DNA of 64,000 nt, from the NCBI RefSeq assembly GCF_932274485.2, contig NC_065885.2:563001-627000 (forward strand), written 5' to 3'. The stretch is from Patella vulgata. Its lineage: Eukaryota > Mollusca > Gastropoda > Patellidae. Below, in pieces: positions 22,801 to 34,559 of the stretch; the first letter of the stretch is position 1, and the number at the start of each line of letters is the position of its first letter. A program made the position numbers and the translations under genes. The notes beneath the pieces were generated by a model. It had not been told where the DNA came from. It was given only the letters and a program-made list of their open reading frames with translations, and ran no database searches.

Positions 22801-23860
22801 ATGTGATATATAGGCTGCCCTTACTTGATATAAAAATACCTGGCGACCTGACTCGACTCAAATCATCGTATCTTATCTACCGTGTTTACACCCTATACTC
22901 ATGTAATGTAAAATCCTTCTATCTCGGGGTATATCTAGATATGATCAATGTTAAAATGTCTGAGGTCGAGTTGACGGCACACCTGGACAGATTTATATAG
23001 TTTATTATCTTGTTTTATTTACATTCCTGGGTTTAAGACTTTCTCCATATATCTATATCGTTTAAAACACTTGATAACCGTTCGTACCTGTAAAACTACT
23101 ACTCCGTTTTGTTATCAAAAGTGATCATTGTCGTAGTCGTAACATCGCAGGGTTTTAAACATAACCCACCACTACCTCTCGATATTTTCAATACACGCTC
23201 AGTGAATGCTTACTTATTTTAGAACACGAAGTAAATCTTCCATAGCTGTTTGTGTATGAAATATCCGGGCGAGGAGAGGGAAGACCCTTCATAACCAGGA
23301 ATGTCCGTCGGATCAAACAGTTTTTAGTTTTAGGGGAGTCGTATATTGATGAAGGGTGTGTAAAATACCCAGGATAATTATTTCAGGTAACTAAAGTTTC
23401 GAATTGAACTTGTATAATCTTGCTAGAAATATAGCCACGCGACAGTGGTGAGGTTTGGCTCAAGTCCAATAATAAGTGTCGTCTCAAACGTGTCTGGACA
23501 GATGAACTCTTTCGATGTCAGATTTTCAATATGCGGACAAGCGATGTTTAAAAATATATCTAAAACCAGTTTCCACAATTTATGTCATTAGAACTAACAG
23601 AAGTCCATTTTCAGATCGATCTTCATAACTAAAATAATATTTTTTTTTAAATTTTAATAATATATTTAAAACCATTCTCGCCAATGTATGTCATTAAAGT
23701 AATATCTTCTAGCTTATTAATCGACTCGAATAATTGCCTGTTACATCACACCCATCAGCGATGGTAGCGAAACATGCATTCGTATCTACCAATTATGGTC
23801 TGTTAAAATTCAACACAATACCATGCATAGCATCAAATCTCTCAGACTGAATACCAAATG
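22801..23860. other. Spacer upstream of HES
   Basis: No gene or repeat recognised. A 73-codon plus-strand frame at 22779-23000 has no motif and overlaps the promoter region. Confidence 0.4.
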
Positions 23861-23861
23861 C

Positions 23862-23917
23862 CCGCCTTCATTAGCCTAGGCGGAGAAGAAACGTAGAAGG
23901 TCAATCCTCATTTCATT
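23862..23917 (+). mobile_element. SINE family A, 3' end fragment
   Basis: Has TGCCCGCCTTCATTAGCCT and, after diverged sequence, CCTCATTTCATTTC. Confidence 0.55.
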
Positions 23918-24284
23918 TCTCATCTTTGGACCGGGAACTGGTCGCTAACCACTACTCATCTTGTTCTACTTGCTCTTCGAAAAACGTCTAAGGCTCCATC
24001 AATTCAAGTCCAATCGACATGAAAATTGGCACGCATCTGCTTTGAACAATTCTGCATGGATGTGGTGAATTAGATTTTTGCATTTCATCCAACAACATGG
24101 TCAGTTCCTGGTCAATAGCACGAGCTTACTTGTTGTTTCACTTTTTCTACATACCAATGCACCACGACGTTTCCGTCGCGACAAAATGAAAATATTGAGC
24201 ACCAGACATTATAACGTTTGATACAACATTGAGCGGTTAACAACAAAACTATAGCCATTCTCGTAGTGTTGCCATTGCAGGATA

Positions 24285-24350
24285 ATACTGCACACGCAAT
24301 AAAGAATAATACTGCACACGCAATGAAGGATAATACTGCACGCACGCACA
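24285..24350. repeat. ~26-bp tandem repeat, 3 copies
   Basis: AATAATACTGCACACGCAAT and close variants in tandem. Confidence 0.65.
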
Positions 24351-24395
24351 CATTTTCGGATGATAATACACACGCCTTTACTTGAAAGTCTAGTA

Positions 24396-24747
24396 TACAG
24401 GCTTGAAATGTAATGAAATGGGGTATGACGTCCTACTGTTCTGCTCCTACTGGGCTAATGAAGACAGGCATGGGCACTATGGCCTACTCTTATATCGAAT
24501 TCCAACTGCAAAGGGATCTTTTACGTGCACGTCAATATATACACGGGTCCTCAGTTTTTCGTCCCGACCGAATGTCTAAACAGCTGCCCTTGTCAGGCCC
24601 TCCGTTCTGCGCCCCTAACAAGGGGAAACTAAGCCGGAAATTCCCTATGAACAATCTCGGCCAATGCAGGCATCGAACCTGTGACCTCCAGGCTAGCGAG
24701 CCAGCGTCTTACCCACTTAGCCACCGTGGCTCCCAACTTACAGGCTT
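24396..24747 (-). mobile_element. SINE family A, full length with target duplication
   Basis: The body is 24405-24738 (334 bp), flanked by TACAGGCTT on both sides. On the minus strand it starts GGGAGCCACGGTGGCTAAGT, with A-box TGGCTAAGTGG and B-box GGTTCGATGCC, so the head is tRNA-derived. Then come the CGGCCGAG-type segment, GACAAGG, the shared middle, and the tail ending in (CATTT)n. A 115-codon open frame crossing it is SINE sequence, not a gene. Confidence 0.9.
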
Positions 24748-24854
24748 TCTACAAGGTTAACTAATTAAACCATATCTATTCAACATGTATGTTAATGATC
24801 TGATTGGCTACAAAAACAAACCGATATAAATCAGAGATAGGCTATTTGTTTTTA

Positions 24855-24950
24855 GAGCACAACCGGGGAATCGAAACCACACCACCTGATTCATTGACAG
24901 ACCTTATGATACAGCGAGCACGCGCTAACTATTCGGCCATCCAACCCCCT
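24855..24950 (-). mobile_element. SINE family B, head fragment
   Basis: Contains ACCGGGGAATCGAAACCAC (reversed B-box) and CGCTAACTATTCGGCCATCC (reversed A-box region), without the central block or tail. Confidence 0.75.
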
Positions 24951-25043
24951 AGAATGGGGATGATATTCTGTGTTAATCCGATTAGTGATGTGGCTTTTTT
25001 ATTATTAATTTCAGTTTCATGTTTGACTTATGGTGTCCACAGC

Positions 25044-25330
25044 AGGGCCGTATCTAGCGGGGGTTCAGGGGGTACATTGCACCCCCAGAAAAATATGGCG
25101 CACCGAGAAATGGCGCCCCCCCCCCCACAAAAAAAATAAAAATAAAAAATAAATTGATAACTTTTCAATCATAAAATAATACACTTGATTATGATCACAC
25201 AGTGATGCTCTTAAGGCACTGATCCAGGCACTGATCAATCGATCGGTTTTAAGGGCGCCGACATTCCAATGGGTAACTTGGGCATTATTTTGGCGCCTCA
25301 TCACTCAGCTGCACCCCAAACGGTGACTAT
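25044..25330. mobile_element. Fragment of a CAGGGCCGTATCTAG-type DNA element
   Basis: Starts AGCAGGGCCGTATCTAGCGG, G/C-rich runs follow (GGGGGTTCAGGGGGTACATT), and a related TGCACCCCAAACGG lies near 25310. A matching right terminal repeat was not found, so the extent is uncertain. Confidence 0.35.
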
Positions 25331-25743
25331 CTGTAGGCGTAAACTGTTCAACGATGTCAGGTTGTCAACCCACAAAATAAACCAATATATAAATCTAAAG
25401 AAGTCGACAATTCTATTTTTGGCCCATTTCAAAAGGGGTTTAGTTATTTCAAGGTCAGATGCAATCTGACGAAATAGAAGGAATTTCTAATACAAAGGAA
25501 AGGGGATAGTTCTATTACATTAAATGCGGGGGTATATATTAATGCCATCATTGTTATTTGCGCGAACATCCTCCTACACTAAGAGACATACGCGGTGAGT
25601 CATTTTACTTGGGCAAAGAATTCTATGTTGAAACAATAAACACGATAAGAATATTATGATTGACACGCACCAGTTCCTGTTATAGGCAGAATTTGTGGTC
25701 TGTTGAATTGGACAAGTTGTATTTCTGTCAGGATGACACAATT

Positions 25744-25744
<1 letters not shown>
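25331..25744. other. Spacer
   Basis: Nothing recognised. Confidence 0.35.
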
Positions 25745-25745
<1 letters not shown>

Positions 25746-25782
<37 letters not shown>

Positions 25783-26090
25783 TTTAATTCTATTTCAATG
25801 GTTCTCTTGAAATAAAATAAAACCAAGTACGAACAATCCAAACTATAAGACAGAATTCGAAGTCCTAAAAAACGTTATAGGCAAAATAGTGTATTCAAGC
25901 AAAGTAGTGTATTCAAGCAAAATAGTGTAATCAGCAAATGGACTGATCTTTAGCGTTGGGACGAAACCAGTGGACCTGGAGAAAACCCACGCGGTTGGGT
26001 AAGTGACCGTACGCCTTGTCACGCACAAGCTGGGAATCGAACCCACACCACTTGACTCAATGACAGACTTTATGATCGAAAGCATACACC
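25746..26090 (-). mobile_element. SINE family B, diverged, with (GA)n
   Basis: A (GA)n run at 25746-25780 is followed by a short tail-like piece. At 25940-26090 there are the central block (GGACCTGGAGAAAACCCACG), CTTGTCACGCACAAGC and the reversed B-box GGGAATCGAACCC. Several ~15-bp AAAATAGTGTATTCAAGC repeats separate the two parts. Confidence 0.65.
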
Positions 26091-26099
26091 TTAAACCTT

Positions 26100-27400
26100 T
26101 CTTTTTATCATTGAATTGATTTCATTTTTATTTGCGATCTTAACCCAGTTGATTTTAATGCTGATGTTTATATATTAATTTTAATAACTATTTAATTTTA
26201 ATATCAGAATAAATATGTACCCGACTGTATTTTGAGGGACATTCCAATATTTTAATCCCTTTAAAAAGAACCCGACAATATTAATACTTGTTTAATTAAG
26301 GCATGAATGAAAGGCGATGGTTTTATGACCCCGTGGGGAAGACTTTTAGGGACGGTAAATCACCACTTGCATTGAGTGGATTAAATTGAACGAAGTAGGA
26401 ATTGATAATAGGGGTGAACAATAATTATTATTCATTCAGAATTTCCACCGATGCGCTTGAATGTGTTTTAAATGAAGTCAATAGGATATATCTTGAATTA
26501 TGTACAACTCCCTAGTCCATTTAAAAGGTAAAATAGAGTGCTTTTTTTAAGGTTCAGCTAGTGGATTGTATTAACAGTCCCTTACGCATGTTTACAAAAA
26601 CATAGATAAAGTCGGTGATTTCCTTTTTAAAAAATGTTCTTTCCTTCGTCTAACACCAGCCATTCATCAACACATCTCGCTTAATTTATTTTCATCAACC
26701 ATTATAACTCATAGAAATGAAATGAAATGACATAAATATATATACACCAAATAGTCTATTGGACATTTTTTTAGGATTTGTGATTAGTCATGTATGAATG
26801 GTAAACTAAAACATCTTTTTGATCAAATTCGTGACTTCGATTTGAACAAAATGGTGAAATGTTGGTATTCATCGTTTCATAAATGATGGTTTGGGTTCTT
26901 TTGATGTTTAGATTATTAGAAACCCCATCCGTTTTTGTAAATAGGGAGTTATCCAATGGTTCGCGCTAATTAGTCACGTCGACTGACTTGCCTCCTAACA
27001 AATTTAACACCAATTAAAGTTAAACTAAGTGAAATATTTTCGGGTCAGTTATTGCTTTCAATTATTATATATTGATATAAACAAGTTTAAGAAAAAGAAG
27101 AAACTCATTCTCGGCACATTAAATTAATCGCCATAGATTCAACTACTGTGAGAGAGAGTGGTGTGTGTGTGGGGGGGGGGGGGGTATACCATCTAGGCAA
27201 CACAAATTCCTCTCATTTACTTAACCGTCCCTTTTATATATATAGAAGGATACACGTTCTGTCCCTTCTATCATATTTTGGTAAATATTCATGAGGCGGA
27301 AGGTTAAGTTAGAGGTCAGTTACGTTGTAATGTACAGTTTATTCTGCCCAGACGGGACGTCACATGAATTGATATCATTTATTGCTCAAACTTTGTTATT
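26100..27400. other. AT-rich spacer
   Basis: A GT/G-rich run at about 27150-27185 is the only notable feature. A 61-codon minus-strand frame near 26771 has no motif. Confidence 0.4.
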
Positions 27401-27409
27401 ATTTTTTCC

Positions 27410-27535
27410 CAAAATATAACCTTGTTGTAATTTAACGACCCAAATATAGCCTTGTTGCAATTTAACCATCCAAATGTAGCCTTGTTGCAATTTAACGATC
27501 CAAACATAGACTTGTTGCAGATTAACTATCCATAT
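27410..27535. repeat. 30-bp minisatellite, about 4 copies
   Basis: The unit is AAATATAGCCTTGTTGCAAT plus TTAACGATCC, with point differences between copies. Confidence 0.85.
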
Positions 27536-27539
27536 TGAC

Positions 27540-28020
27540 GCAGGAATCCATCTTTAACTATTTCAAAGTGTTTATCCTTAACAAGAGATTGCTGTTTCTG
27601 ATCGGGGCAAGCGTGGCGTCATATTAAATTTGATCTGTTAAAATAAATAGTATTGAATAAAAAAGACAAAGTATTAACGTTGACACGATCAATGAGATTA
27701 CACAAACAATAAATACAGTCTTTATCTTCATCAAATGTTTAAATAATATCTAGAGTGTCACTTGGAAAATATTTGAAGATAATCTCCCTTTCGTGTTGAT
27801 TTTGAGCATTTGACAAACGTTAGAAAATATAACACTGGCTTAACGTTTTTTTTTTAAATAAAACAAAAATAAAAAAAAAATAAAACAAATGTGTATGAAT
27901 GGATATTCGTGTATAAGGGCACGGGTTGATACAAACATGAGATGATTTGGAAAGTTGGAAAATATCTCGTACATTTGAGTCTTTAATTAGTTGGGTCCAT
28001 GTATAAGCCTCGTAAGACCT
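27540..28020. other. AT-rich spacer
   Basis: Includes poly(T)/poly(A) tracts near 27850-27885. Nothing else recognised. Confidence 0.4.
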
Positions 28021-28033
28021 GAGTCATATACAT

Positions 28034-28225
28034 TAGTCTGTGATAAGGAGCAGGGTCGCCTGTGCAACCTCGTGGGTTTTCTCCAGGTCCACCGTTTCCT
28101 CCCACTACTAAAGACCCCTACGCGCAAGCGAATTATTAAAATAAAATTAAACCATATGTTAGTCCCGAAATGACCTAGTTTGTGTCGAGTGGACGTTAAC
28201 CCCCCTCTCTCTCTCTCCCTCTCTG

Positions 28226-28257
<32 letters not shown>

Positions 28258-28258
28258 A
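28034..28258 (+). mobile_element. SINE family B, head missing
   Basis: Runs from GATAAGGAGCAGGGTCGCC through the central block and CCCGAAATGACCTAGTTTG to a tail with a long (TC)n run. Confidence 0.85.
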
Positions 28259-29190
28259 CACACATAAGTCTGTGTAATTCATTTCTCTTGAAACATCCCG
28301 TCTTTATTAGTCCGAATGATTTAGAAAAGTATAGGACGTTATACACGTTTCCGTTAAATGTTCTCAGCTCCCGGAGTATCTGTGGCCGAGGGTTATTTAT
28401 AATTCACCCAATGGATCTGTATTGTGAAAACTGAACTGAAAGTTCAAACAGAACATGTCTTTTTTAGATATATTTTTTTTGTGTGTGTGTGTGGGGGGGG
28501 GGGTATTTTCCTTCATAAGGGATCATGTGTTGCAGACCTACACAGGACACAGTTCTACGGAACACAATTACTGTTTGTTACCGAGAATATACTGAATACC
28601 TGAACCATCAGGATTGCGTTATCGAATCCTAGTTGGAACCTCACTTAGTGATAAAACAGTAATTTTATTCACTAGCGGCGTTGGGGTTTTATTTGCTTGT
28701 TTGTGAGGTAAATGGAACAACCAGACATCGCTAATCGCATTTGATGTACATTTCCCGAGATAAATAACCCACTAGTTTGAAAAAAAAATCAAGTTTCTTA
28801 TATGTAAGTATGAATATTTATGTGTCTTATATCTAGCATATTTCTGTGGATAATCATCCCGTGCTCATTATTTTGCGGGAGTGTAGGAACAATTTGTGGG
28901 TCGCTTTCATAATGTTATTTGAATAAGTGTTCAAACCACGCACGGGTATTCATTATTATTTAAACTGTTTCCCCGCCATTAAACACGTTAATGAAATAAT
29001 CACATGATAAATTGTGTTTAAATTCCACCACAGAAAAATTATCCGATCATTAAATATTAAAGGATCTAAACTTATTTTATTTCTTTATAAAGTGTGAGTT
29101 ATAACAAAATGTCCTGTCTCTTCAGTATTGTCTTTTTATGGCACAACAATACTTGAACGGTGGGTTCTGGTCTCCAGAAGAGAATATTCC
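28259..29190. other. AT-rich spacer
   Basis: A GT/G run at 28478-28503 is the only notable feature. Confidence 0.4.
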
Positions 29191-29312
29191 AAGCTCTTAT
29201 CCAGACACTATCCCGGATAACTTACGGGGCTGAAAACTGAAGCGATGTAACAAGCTCTTATCCAGACATTATCCCGGATAACTTACGGGGCTAAAAACTA
29301 AAGCGATGTAAA
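29191..29312. repeat. Two-copy ~60-bp tandem duplication
   Basis: AAGCTCTTATCCAGACACTA...CGGATAACTTACGGGGCT occurs twice with a few differences. Confidence 0.85.
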
Positions 29313-29623
29313 TTTTGAAAGTTGGAATATGAAGAGGGAAGAGCGGAATCGATGCTACCCAGGAAATATTATTCTCCCTGTCCATTTGACACATGGTGAA
29401 CGCCAAATGTGTCCGATGTTTTATAAATACTTTCATTTTGCAACCAAAGAGTACACATGGCAAGGTTGGGGGTAGGGGGGGATTTTATGAACATCAATAT
29501 TTTATTCAGGTTCCTGTTGATATACGGCCTATCTCGTCATGGAAGTGTTGTCCAGAACATTTTAGTCCGTGACGTTTTTCATCACACGAGTAGGCCTACC
29601 CCAACATCATTTGCCTTACTTGA

Positions 29624-29835
29624 GAAAGAGGGAGGGAGAAAATGGAGTTTAACGTCGACTCGACACAAACTAGGTCATTTCAGGACTAAAATATGGTTCA
29701 ATTTTATTTTCATAATTCGCCTTGAGCGTAGTGGTCTTTAGCAATGGGAGAAAACCCACGAGGTTGGACAGGCGACCCTACTCCTTGTCACGTACAACCG
29801 GGGAATCGAAACCCCGCCAGTTGACTCAATCCAAC
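29624..29835 (-). mobile_element. SINE family B, copy 1 of a tandem pair
   Basis: Reversed copy beginning with a GAGAAAGAGGGAGG tail and ending GTTGACTCAATCC. It lacks part of the central block and the A-box. It directly abuts the next family B copy. Confidence 0.85.
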
Positions 29836-29845
29836 ACCCTACCTG

Positions 29846-30110
29846 AGAAAGAGAGAGAGAGAGAGAAATGGGGTTTAACGTCCACTCGACACAAACTACG
29901 TCATTTCGGGACTAACATATGGTTTAATTTTATTTCAATAATTCGCTTGCGCGTAGGGGTCTTTAGCAGTGGGAGGAAACCGGAGGACCTGGAGGAAACC
30001 GGAGGACCTGGAGAAAACCCACGAGGTTGAACAGGCGACCCTACTCCTTGTCACGTACAACCGGGGAATCGAAACCCCACCAGTTGACTCAATCCAACCC
30101 CCCTACCTGA
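29846..30110 (-). mobile_element. SINE family B, copy 2 of a tandem pair
   Basis: Reversed copy with a long (GA)n tail and a duplicated GGAGGAAACCGGAGGACCTG block. CTACCTGAGAAAGAGA occurs at both junctions, which fits tandem duplication or two insertions at the same sequence. Confidence 0.85.
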
Positions 30111-30440
30111 GAAAGAGATCCAGTCCCTTTTAGTTTTCATCTATATATGAGCAAGCGATCCCGTCCCTATTAGTTTGTCTATCCAGTCATAAGTTAAATT
30201 CAACTAATTAAAATCTATTACATGAATAAATTAAAATAATTAACATTCCTGGGTTATCTTCAAAGGTTATAAAATAGGGTAAACTGAACAAGGTCATGTC
30301 TATAGAATGTTCACCTTATATTTACCGGTACATAAGTCTATAATTAACGCATACTTTGTACGGGGTTGATAAATGTTTGCTAACCAATTTTATCGTTTGT
30401 ACTTGCATTATAATATCGATTTAAGCATTATTCAACGAGG
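30111..30440. other. AT-rich spacer
   Basis: Nothing recognised. Confidence 0.35.
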
Positions 30441-30443
30441 AAG

Positions 30444-31045
30444 CCACAATGGCTAAGTGAGTAAGACGCTTGCTCGCTAACCTGGAGATCGTGGGTTCGC
30501 TACCTGTGTTGGCGGAGAAAATCTCTCGGCAATATCAGGCGCAATTTCGCTTTATCAGTGGTACAGGACGGAGGGCCTGACAATGACAGCTTTCTAGTCG
30601 TTCAGATCGGACGGAAAACCGAGATACCATGTACACATTGACTTACACGTAAAAGACCCATTGACATTTGGAATTTGATAAAAGAGTAGGCCTTAACGCC
30701 CTGTGTTTGCCAAGAAAGTTGATCGGGATTATCCGGAGTGGTTTCCCTTGTCAGTTATGCAGGACAGAGGGACTGACAAGGACATCTTTTTAGTCGTTCG
30801 GATGGGACGACAATCCGAGATACACATAGGTGTGCACGTAAAAGAACCCATGACAGTAGGAATTTGATACAGCGTTTGGATAGGACGAAAACATGAGGTC
30901 CCGTGTACACATTGGCTTGCACGTAAAATATCCATTAGCAGTTGGAATTCGATATAATAGTAGGCCATAGTGCCGCTGTCTGGGGAACATTTCCCTCACA
31001 GCACACCGTGCGCCCGTCTTCAGTAGCCCAGTCGGAGCAGATTTT
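30444..31045 (+). mobile_element. SINE family A, composite with internal duplications
   Basis: Starts with a full tRNA-like head (AATGGCTAAGTGAGTAAGAC and GTGGGTTCGCTACC). The middle segment (GGACGGAAAACC...CACGTAAAAGA...TTGGAATT) then appears three times before the normal 3' end at GCCCAGTCGGAGCAGA. This is a chimera of several copies or the product of internal tandem duplication. Confidence 0.8.
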
Positions 31046-31049
31046 GCAA

Positions 31050-32075
31050 TGATGGAGTTGATATAATACGGAATCTAAACAGTTTTCTAAAAGCAAAGGC
31101 TTTTAAAGAACCGGGCTTAAAAGATTTGAGAAAAGACCGCGGACGATTGTAACTAGGATGGGATCCAGCAGCCAGTTAATCAAGAATGCTATATAATATA
31201 ACCGTGAATGTCTCTTTACCATAATCCACAAATCTTTGGATATTTTATCAAGTATGCGCTCCATGTGTTTGTCACTGTTCAGATTTTAAGAAAATGAATA
31301 ATTGTTGGAGGTCAAATGTTGCTTCTTCATCCGGAACCTGTTTTGTTGGTCTATTCAGTTGAACTGGGTATCATGAACTGAAAGGGACATAAGCTGTCGT
31401 ATTAGACAGCTTACTTTCACGGCAAGCTACGTTTATTTAATAGTATAAATTACAGATGAAAACCAACGCAAGGGATAATCGTAATATTAGCTGGGTAATC
31501 GTCTCAGAGATGTTAAAACCCTTGGACAGAGACGTTTCAAACGTAGGACTGAATTCAAACCAAACAAAGGCAACAATAGAAACTAAATCAACACCGTATC
31601 AAGCAAATACTTTTTCATTTTTCTTGTATGATTATAAAAGAAAAATATCATGTTCTTTTTATTCAAGTTTATTCTCCTCTTTTCAATCTTTTTTTCTGTT
31701 TTATCATAAAATCTTAAAATATAAAGAAACTTGAATTGAAAAACTGACTTTGTTCACTGGTTACTTTGTTAGGGGATTTACTATTTGTCCTTATTCAAGT
31801 GAAACATGAAATTATGATGTAAATCAATGAGATGAACGCACTTACTCTTCTGTTCTCTATTGACCAGTGTTGAGATAACTTTGATCCCCTGGATTTTTTA
31901 TTATTAGTAGTAACAAGTACATATAAAAATGGGGGATGGAACGATACAATGTATGTTGAAAAATCGATTAATTCCTGCTTCCAAATACGATTATAGCATT
32001 CATTCATTCACTCATTCATTTGTCAAGAGTTAATTTATTCAGTCATGTCGTCATCCCAGCCATTTAAGCAACACT
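31050..32075. other. AT-rich spacer
   Basis: A 92-codon open frame at 31456-31734 is Lys/Ser/Phe-rich without motif and is not called. Confidence 0.4.
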
Positions 32076-32076
32076 T

Positions 32077-32390
32077 TACCGCGGTGGCTAAGTGAGTAAG
32101 ACACTAGCCTGGAGCTCGCAGGTTTGATCCCGGTGTTGGCCTAGAAAATTCCTCGGGATATTCCGGCATGGTTCCCGCTTGTCAGTGGTGTAGAACGGAG
32201 GGTCTGACAAACACAGCTGTCTAGTCGTTCGGATGGGACGAATAAACGAGGTCGCGTGTACACATTGGTGTCAACGTAAAAGAACCCATGATAGCGTGGT
32301 CCTCATAGCCCACTACAATGTGTAAGCCCGGCTTCTTTAGCCAAGTCGATGCAGAAAAGTAGGACGCTAAACCTTATTTCCTTTCACCCA
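32077..32390 (+). mobile_element. SINE family A, full length, diverged
   Basis: The head GCGGTGGCTAAGTGAGTAAG and B-box AGGTTTGATCCC are present. Then come CGGCATGGTTCCCGCTTGTC, CGTTCGGATGGGACGAA and the tail AGTAGGACGCTAAACC. Confidence 0.85.
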
Positions 32391-32555
32391 TTCCACTCAC
32401 TCATCCATCGTTTCACCAATCCCACTCACTCATCCATCGTTTCGCCCATTCCACCTACTCCTCCATCGTTTCACCCATTCCACCCACTCATCCACTTTTC
32501 CATTCATCCATTACTCCGTCTCGTCATTTATTCATTCATCCATTCATTCATCTTT
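32385..32555. repeat. ~31-bp minisatellite (CATCCATCGTTTCACC)
   Basis: Repeats of CACTCATCCATCGTTTCACC grade into a simple CATT/CATC-rich run. They follow directly after the SINE tail. Confidence 0.8.
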
Positions 32556-32639
32556 GGCGTTCAACTGTGTTCAACTGTATGATTGTTTACGCATTGGCGC
32601 CCTACCATTGGCGTCCAACGTGTCTCCTAATTGTCAGGT

Positions 32640-32825
32640 TTCCAACAATATTTTCTCACTGGCGTCCATCTGTGTTCTCATTGGCACCACCTGTGTTCTC
32701 ATCAACACCCTGTGTTCTCATTGGCATCCAACTGTGTTCTCATTGGCATCCACCTATGTTCTCATTGGCATCCACCTGTGTTCTCATTGGCATCCAACTG
32801 TGTTCTCGTTGGCACCCAACGGAAC
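32640..32825. repeat. ~22-bp minisatellite (TGTGTTCTCATTGGCATCCA)
   Basis: About eight copies of TGTGTTCTCATTGGCATCCA with slight variation. The three overlapping plus-strand open frames here are translations of this repeat. Confidence 0.9.
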
Positions 32826-32979
32826 CTTCGATAGTTGATTTTCAAAACAGAGTATGACGGAGAGTAGGATGGGAGTAGGAAGGCGTGTTGCTGTTTGTAA
32901 ATAACCTGGCTGTTAATCCAATGAAATGAATAAACTCCCTTTTAATTTCATTCCTTATTTCATGCAAAACAATAACCCA

Positions 32980-33190
32980 CAGGGACAATAGAAAATAACC
33001 CCTAGGGACCTTAGACAATGACCCCTAGGGACCTTAGACAAATGTCGTGTTAAAAAATAACCCCTAAGGACAATAGACAATAACCCATAAGGACCTTAGA
33101 CAATGACCCCTAGGGACCTTAGACAATATGTCGGGTAACCCTTAAGGGCGTTAGACAATAACCCTTAATTACCTTAGACAACATGCCTTG
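32980..33190. repeat. ~23-bp minisatellite (CCCCTAGGGACCTTAGACAA)
   Basis: About eight imperfect copies, some separated by ATGTCG spacers. Confidence 0.85.
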
Positions 33191-33194
33191 TATA

Positions 33195-33785
33195 TTTGTA
33201 TCAAATATGATTTATCTGTTTATATTACAAATGTAATAAAATACAATGGACGAATATCCTGTATTACGACATTCCCGCGTTCTAAATGTATTTATGAAGT
33301 TGATTAACAACAAGGTCAGTCGGTATAAAATCCGATATTTTGCACAATTATCATATGTAATCATATTTTACTGGGTAAAAAATCTTACATGATAAAGCAG
33401 TTTGTCTTTCTGAAAAATATAATATTTAACAAAAAAAACAACAAAAAAACAAAGTTCTCATATTAATAATAGCATGTTGGTTTGTAATAATGCACGGTAT
33501 TTGTCGCCTATACTATTTATTTAACAAGTCTTTAGATATGTTTTTTTTTAAAGAAACGCCAACAACGTTCTCAAATTAATAACTTATTAATTTCTTATAA
33601 AGCCTGGCATGTCTCACATCTACTATAAATTGAACAAATTCTTAGATACCACAAATTAATACTCTGACGTAATACTTACACATACAACTACAATGTTGTG
33701 GAATGTTGAAATTATATCTTTTATATCATCTGTAATGGCACTCAGTACATGTGTAATTATATAGATTAATGTCAATAAAACATCC
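33195..33785. other. AT-rich spacer
   Basis: Nothing recognised. Confidence 0.4.
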
Positions 33786-33796
33786 ATAAAGTACAA

Positions 33797-34175
33797 ATAA
33801 GTATTGCAGACAGTCTAATATTAGTATTGTAGACAGTCCAATATAAGTATTGTAGACAGTCTAATATAAGTATTGTAGACAGTCCAATATAAGTATTGTA
33901 GACAGTCTAATATAAGTATTGTAGACAGTCTAATATAAGTATTGTAGACAGTCTAATATAGATATTGTAGACAGTCTAATATAAGTATTGTAGACAGTCC
34001 AATATAAGTATTGTAGACAATCTAATATAAGTATTGTAGACAGTCTAATATAAGTATTGTAGACAGTCTAATATAGATATTGTAGACAGTCTAATATAAG
34101 TATTGTAGACAGTCTAATATAAGTATTGTAGACAGTCTAATATAAGCATGGTAGACAGTCTAATATAATATAACC
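33797..34175. repeat. 23-bp minisatellite, about 16 copies
   Basis: The unit is TAAGTATTGTAGACAGTCTA plus ATA, highly regular. Degenerate units continue to about 34260, up to the next element. Confidence 0.92.
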
Positions 34176-34256
34176 AAACGAAACATTTATAAAGCACGCA
34201 CAAGTATTGTGGACAGTTTATATAACCAAACCAAACAGCATAAAGCACATATGGTA

Positions 34257-34545
34257 GACAGTATTTATTCGGCCGAATTATATCCGCCTGGTGTGTCCGC
34301 TTCGCCGAAGCATTCGGCCGAATATAGAATTCATTAGCCAATCACCACTCATATCGAGAAGTCACGTGATAGATTGAAGCCATAGATGCCGCCATGTTTA
34401 ATCATGTGACGTGAAAGGTGACGCAATCGACAGGTTGAATCGGGCGAAGCATTCGGCTAGTGTGTCCACCCATTCGGCCGAATAAAATTCGGCGCCGATC
34501 GGTTCGGCCTATCGATTCGGCTAATGTGTCCACTGCTTTAGAGAA
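34257..34545. mobile_element. Palindrome-rich element (ATTCGGCCGAAT)
   Basis: The 12-bp palindrome ATTCGGCCGAAT occurs at 34267, 34312 and 34472. GTGTCC with CGAAGCATTCGGC motifs appear in both halves. It interrupts degenerate minisatellite sequence, and similar ACCAAA/GAAAC sequence resumes at 34570. This looks like a non-autonomous DNA transposon with complex ends; the exact boundaries are unclear. Confidence 0.5.
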
Positions 34546-34559
34546 ACTTATAAACAACA

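Noticed and set aside
24660-24738. tRNA gene (A- and B-box present)
   Set aside because: The boxes belong to the head of a SINE. The downstream sequence does not form a cloverleaf acceptor stem, and the same head recurs in many copies.
24413-24760. 115-codon plus-strand frame
   Set aside because: It is an antisense reading of a full-length family A SINE with clear target duplication. Similar frames arise in other A and B copies (13255-13490, 29457-30030, 43279, 47654, 58407).
33797-34175. CRISPR-like regular array
   Set aside because: Units are head-to-tail without unique spacers, and the genome is eukaryotic; this is a minisatellite.
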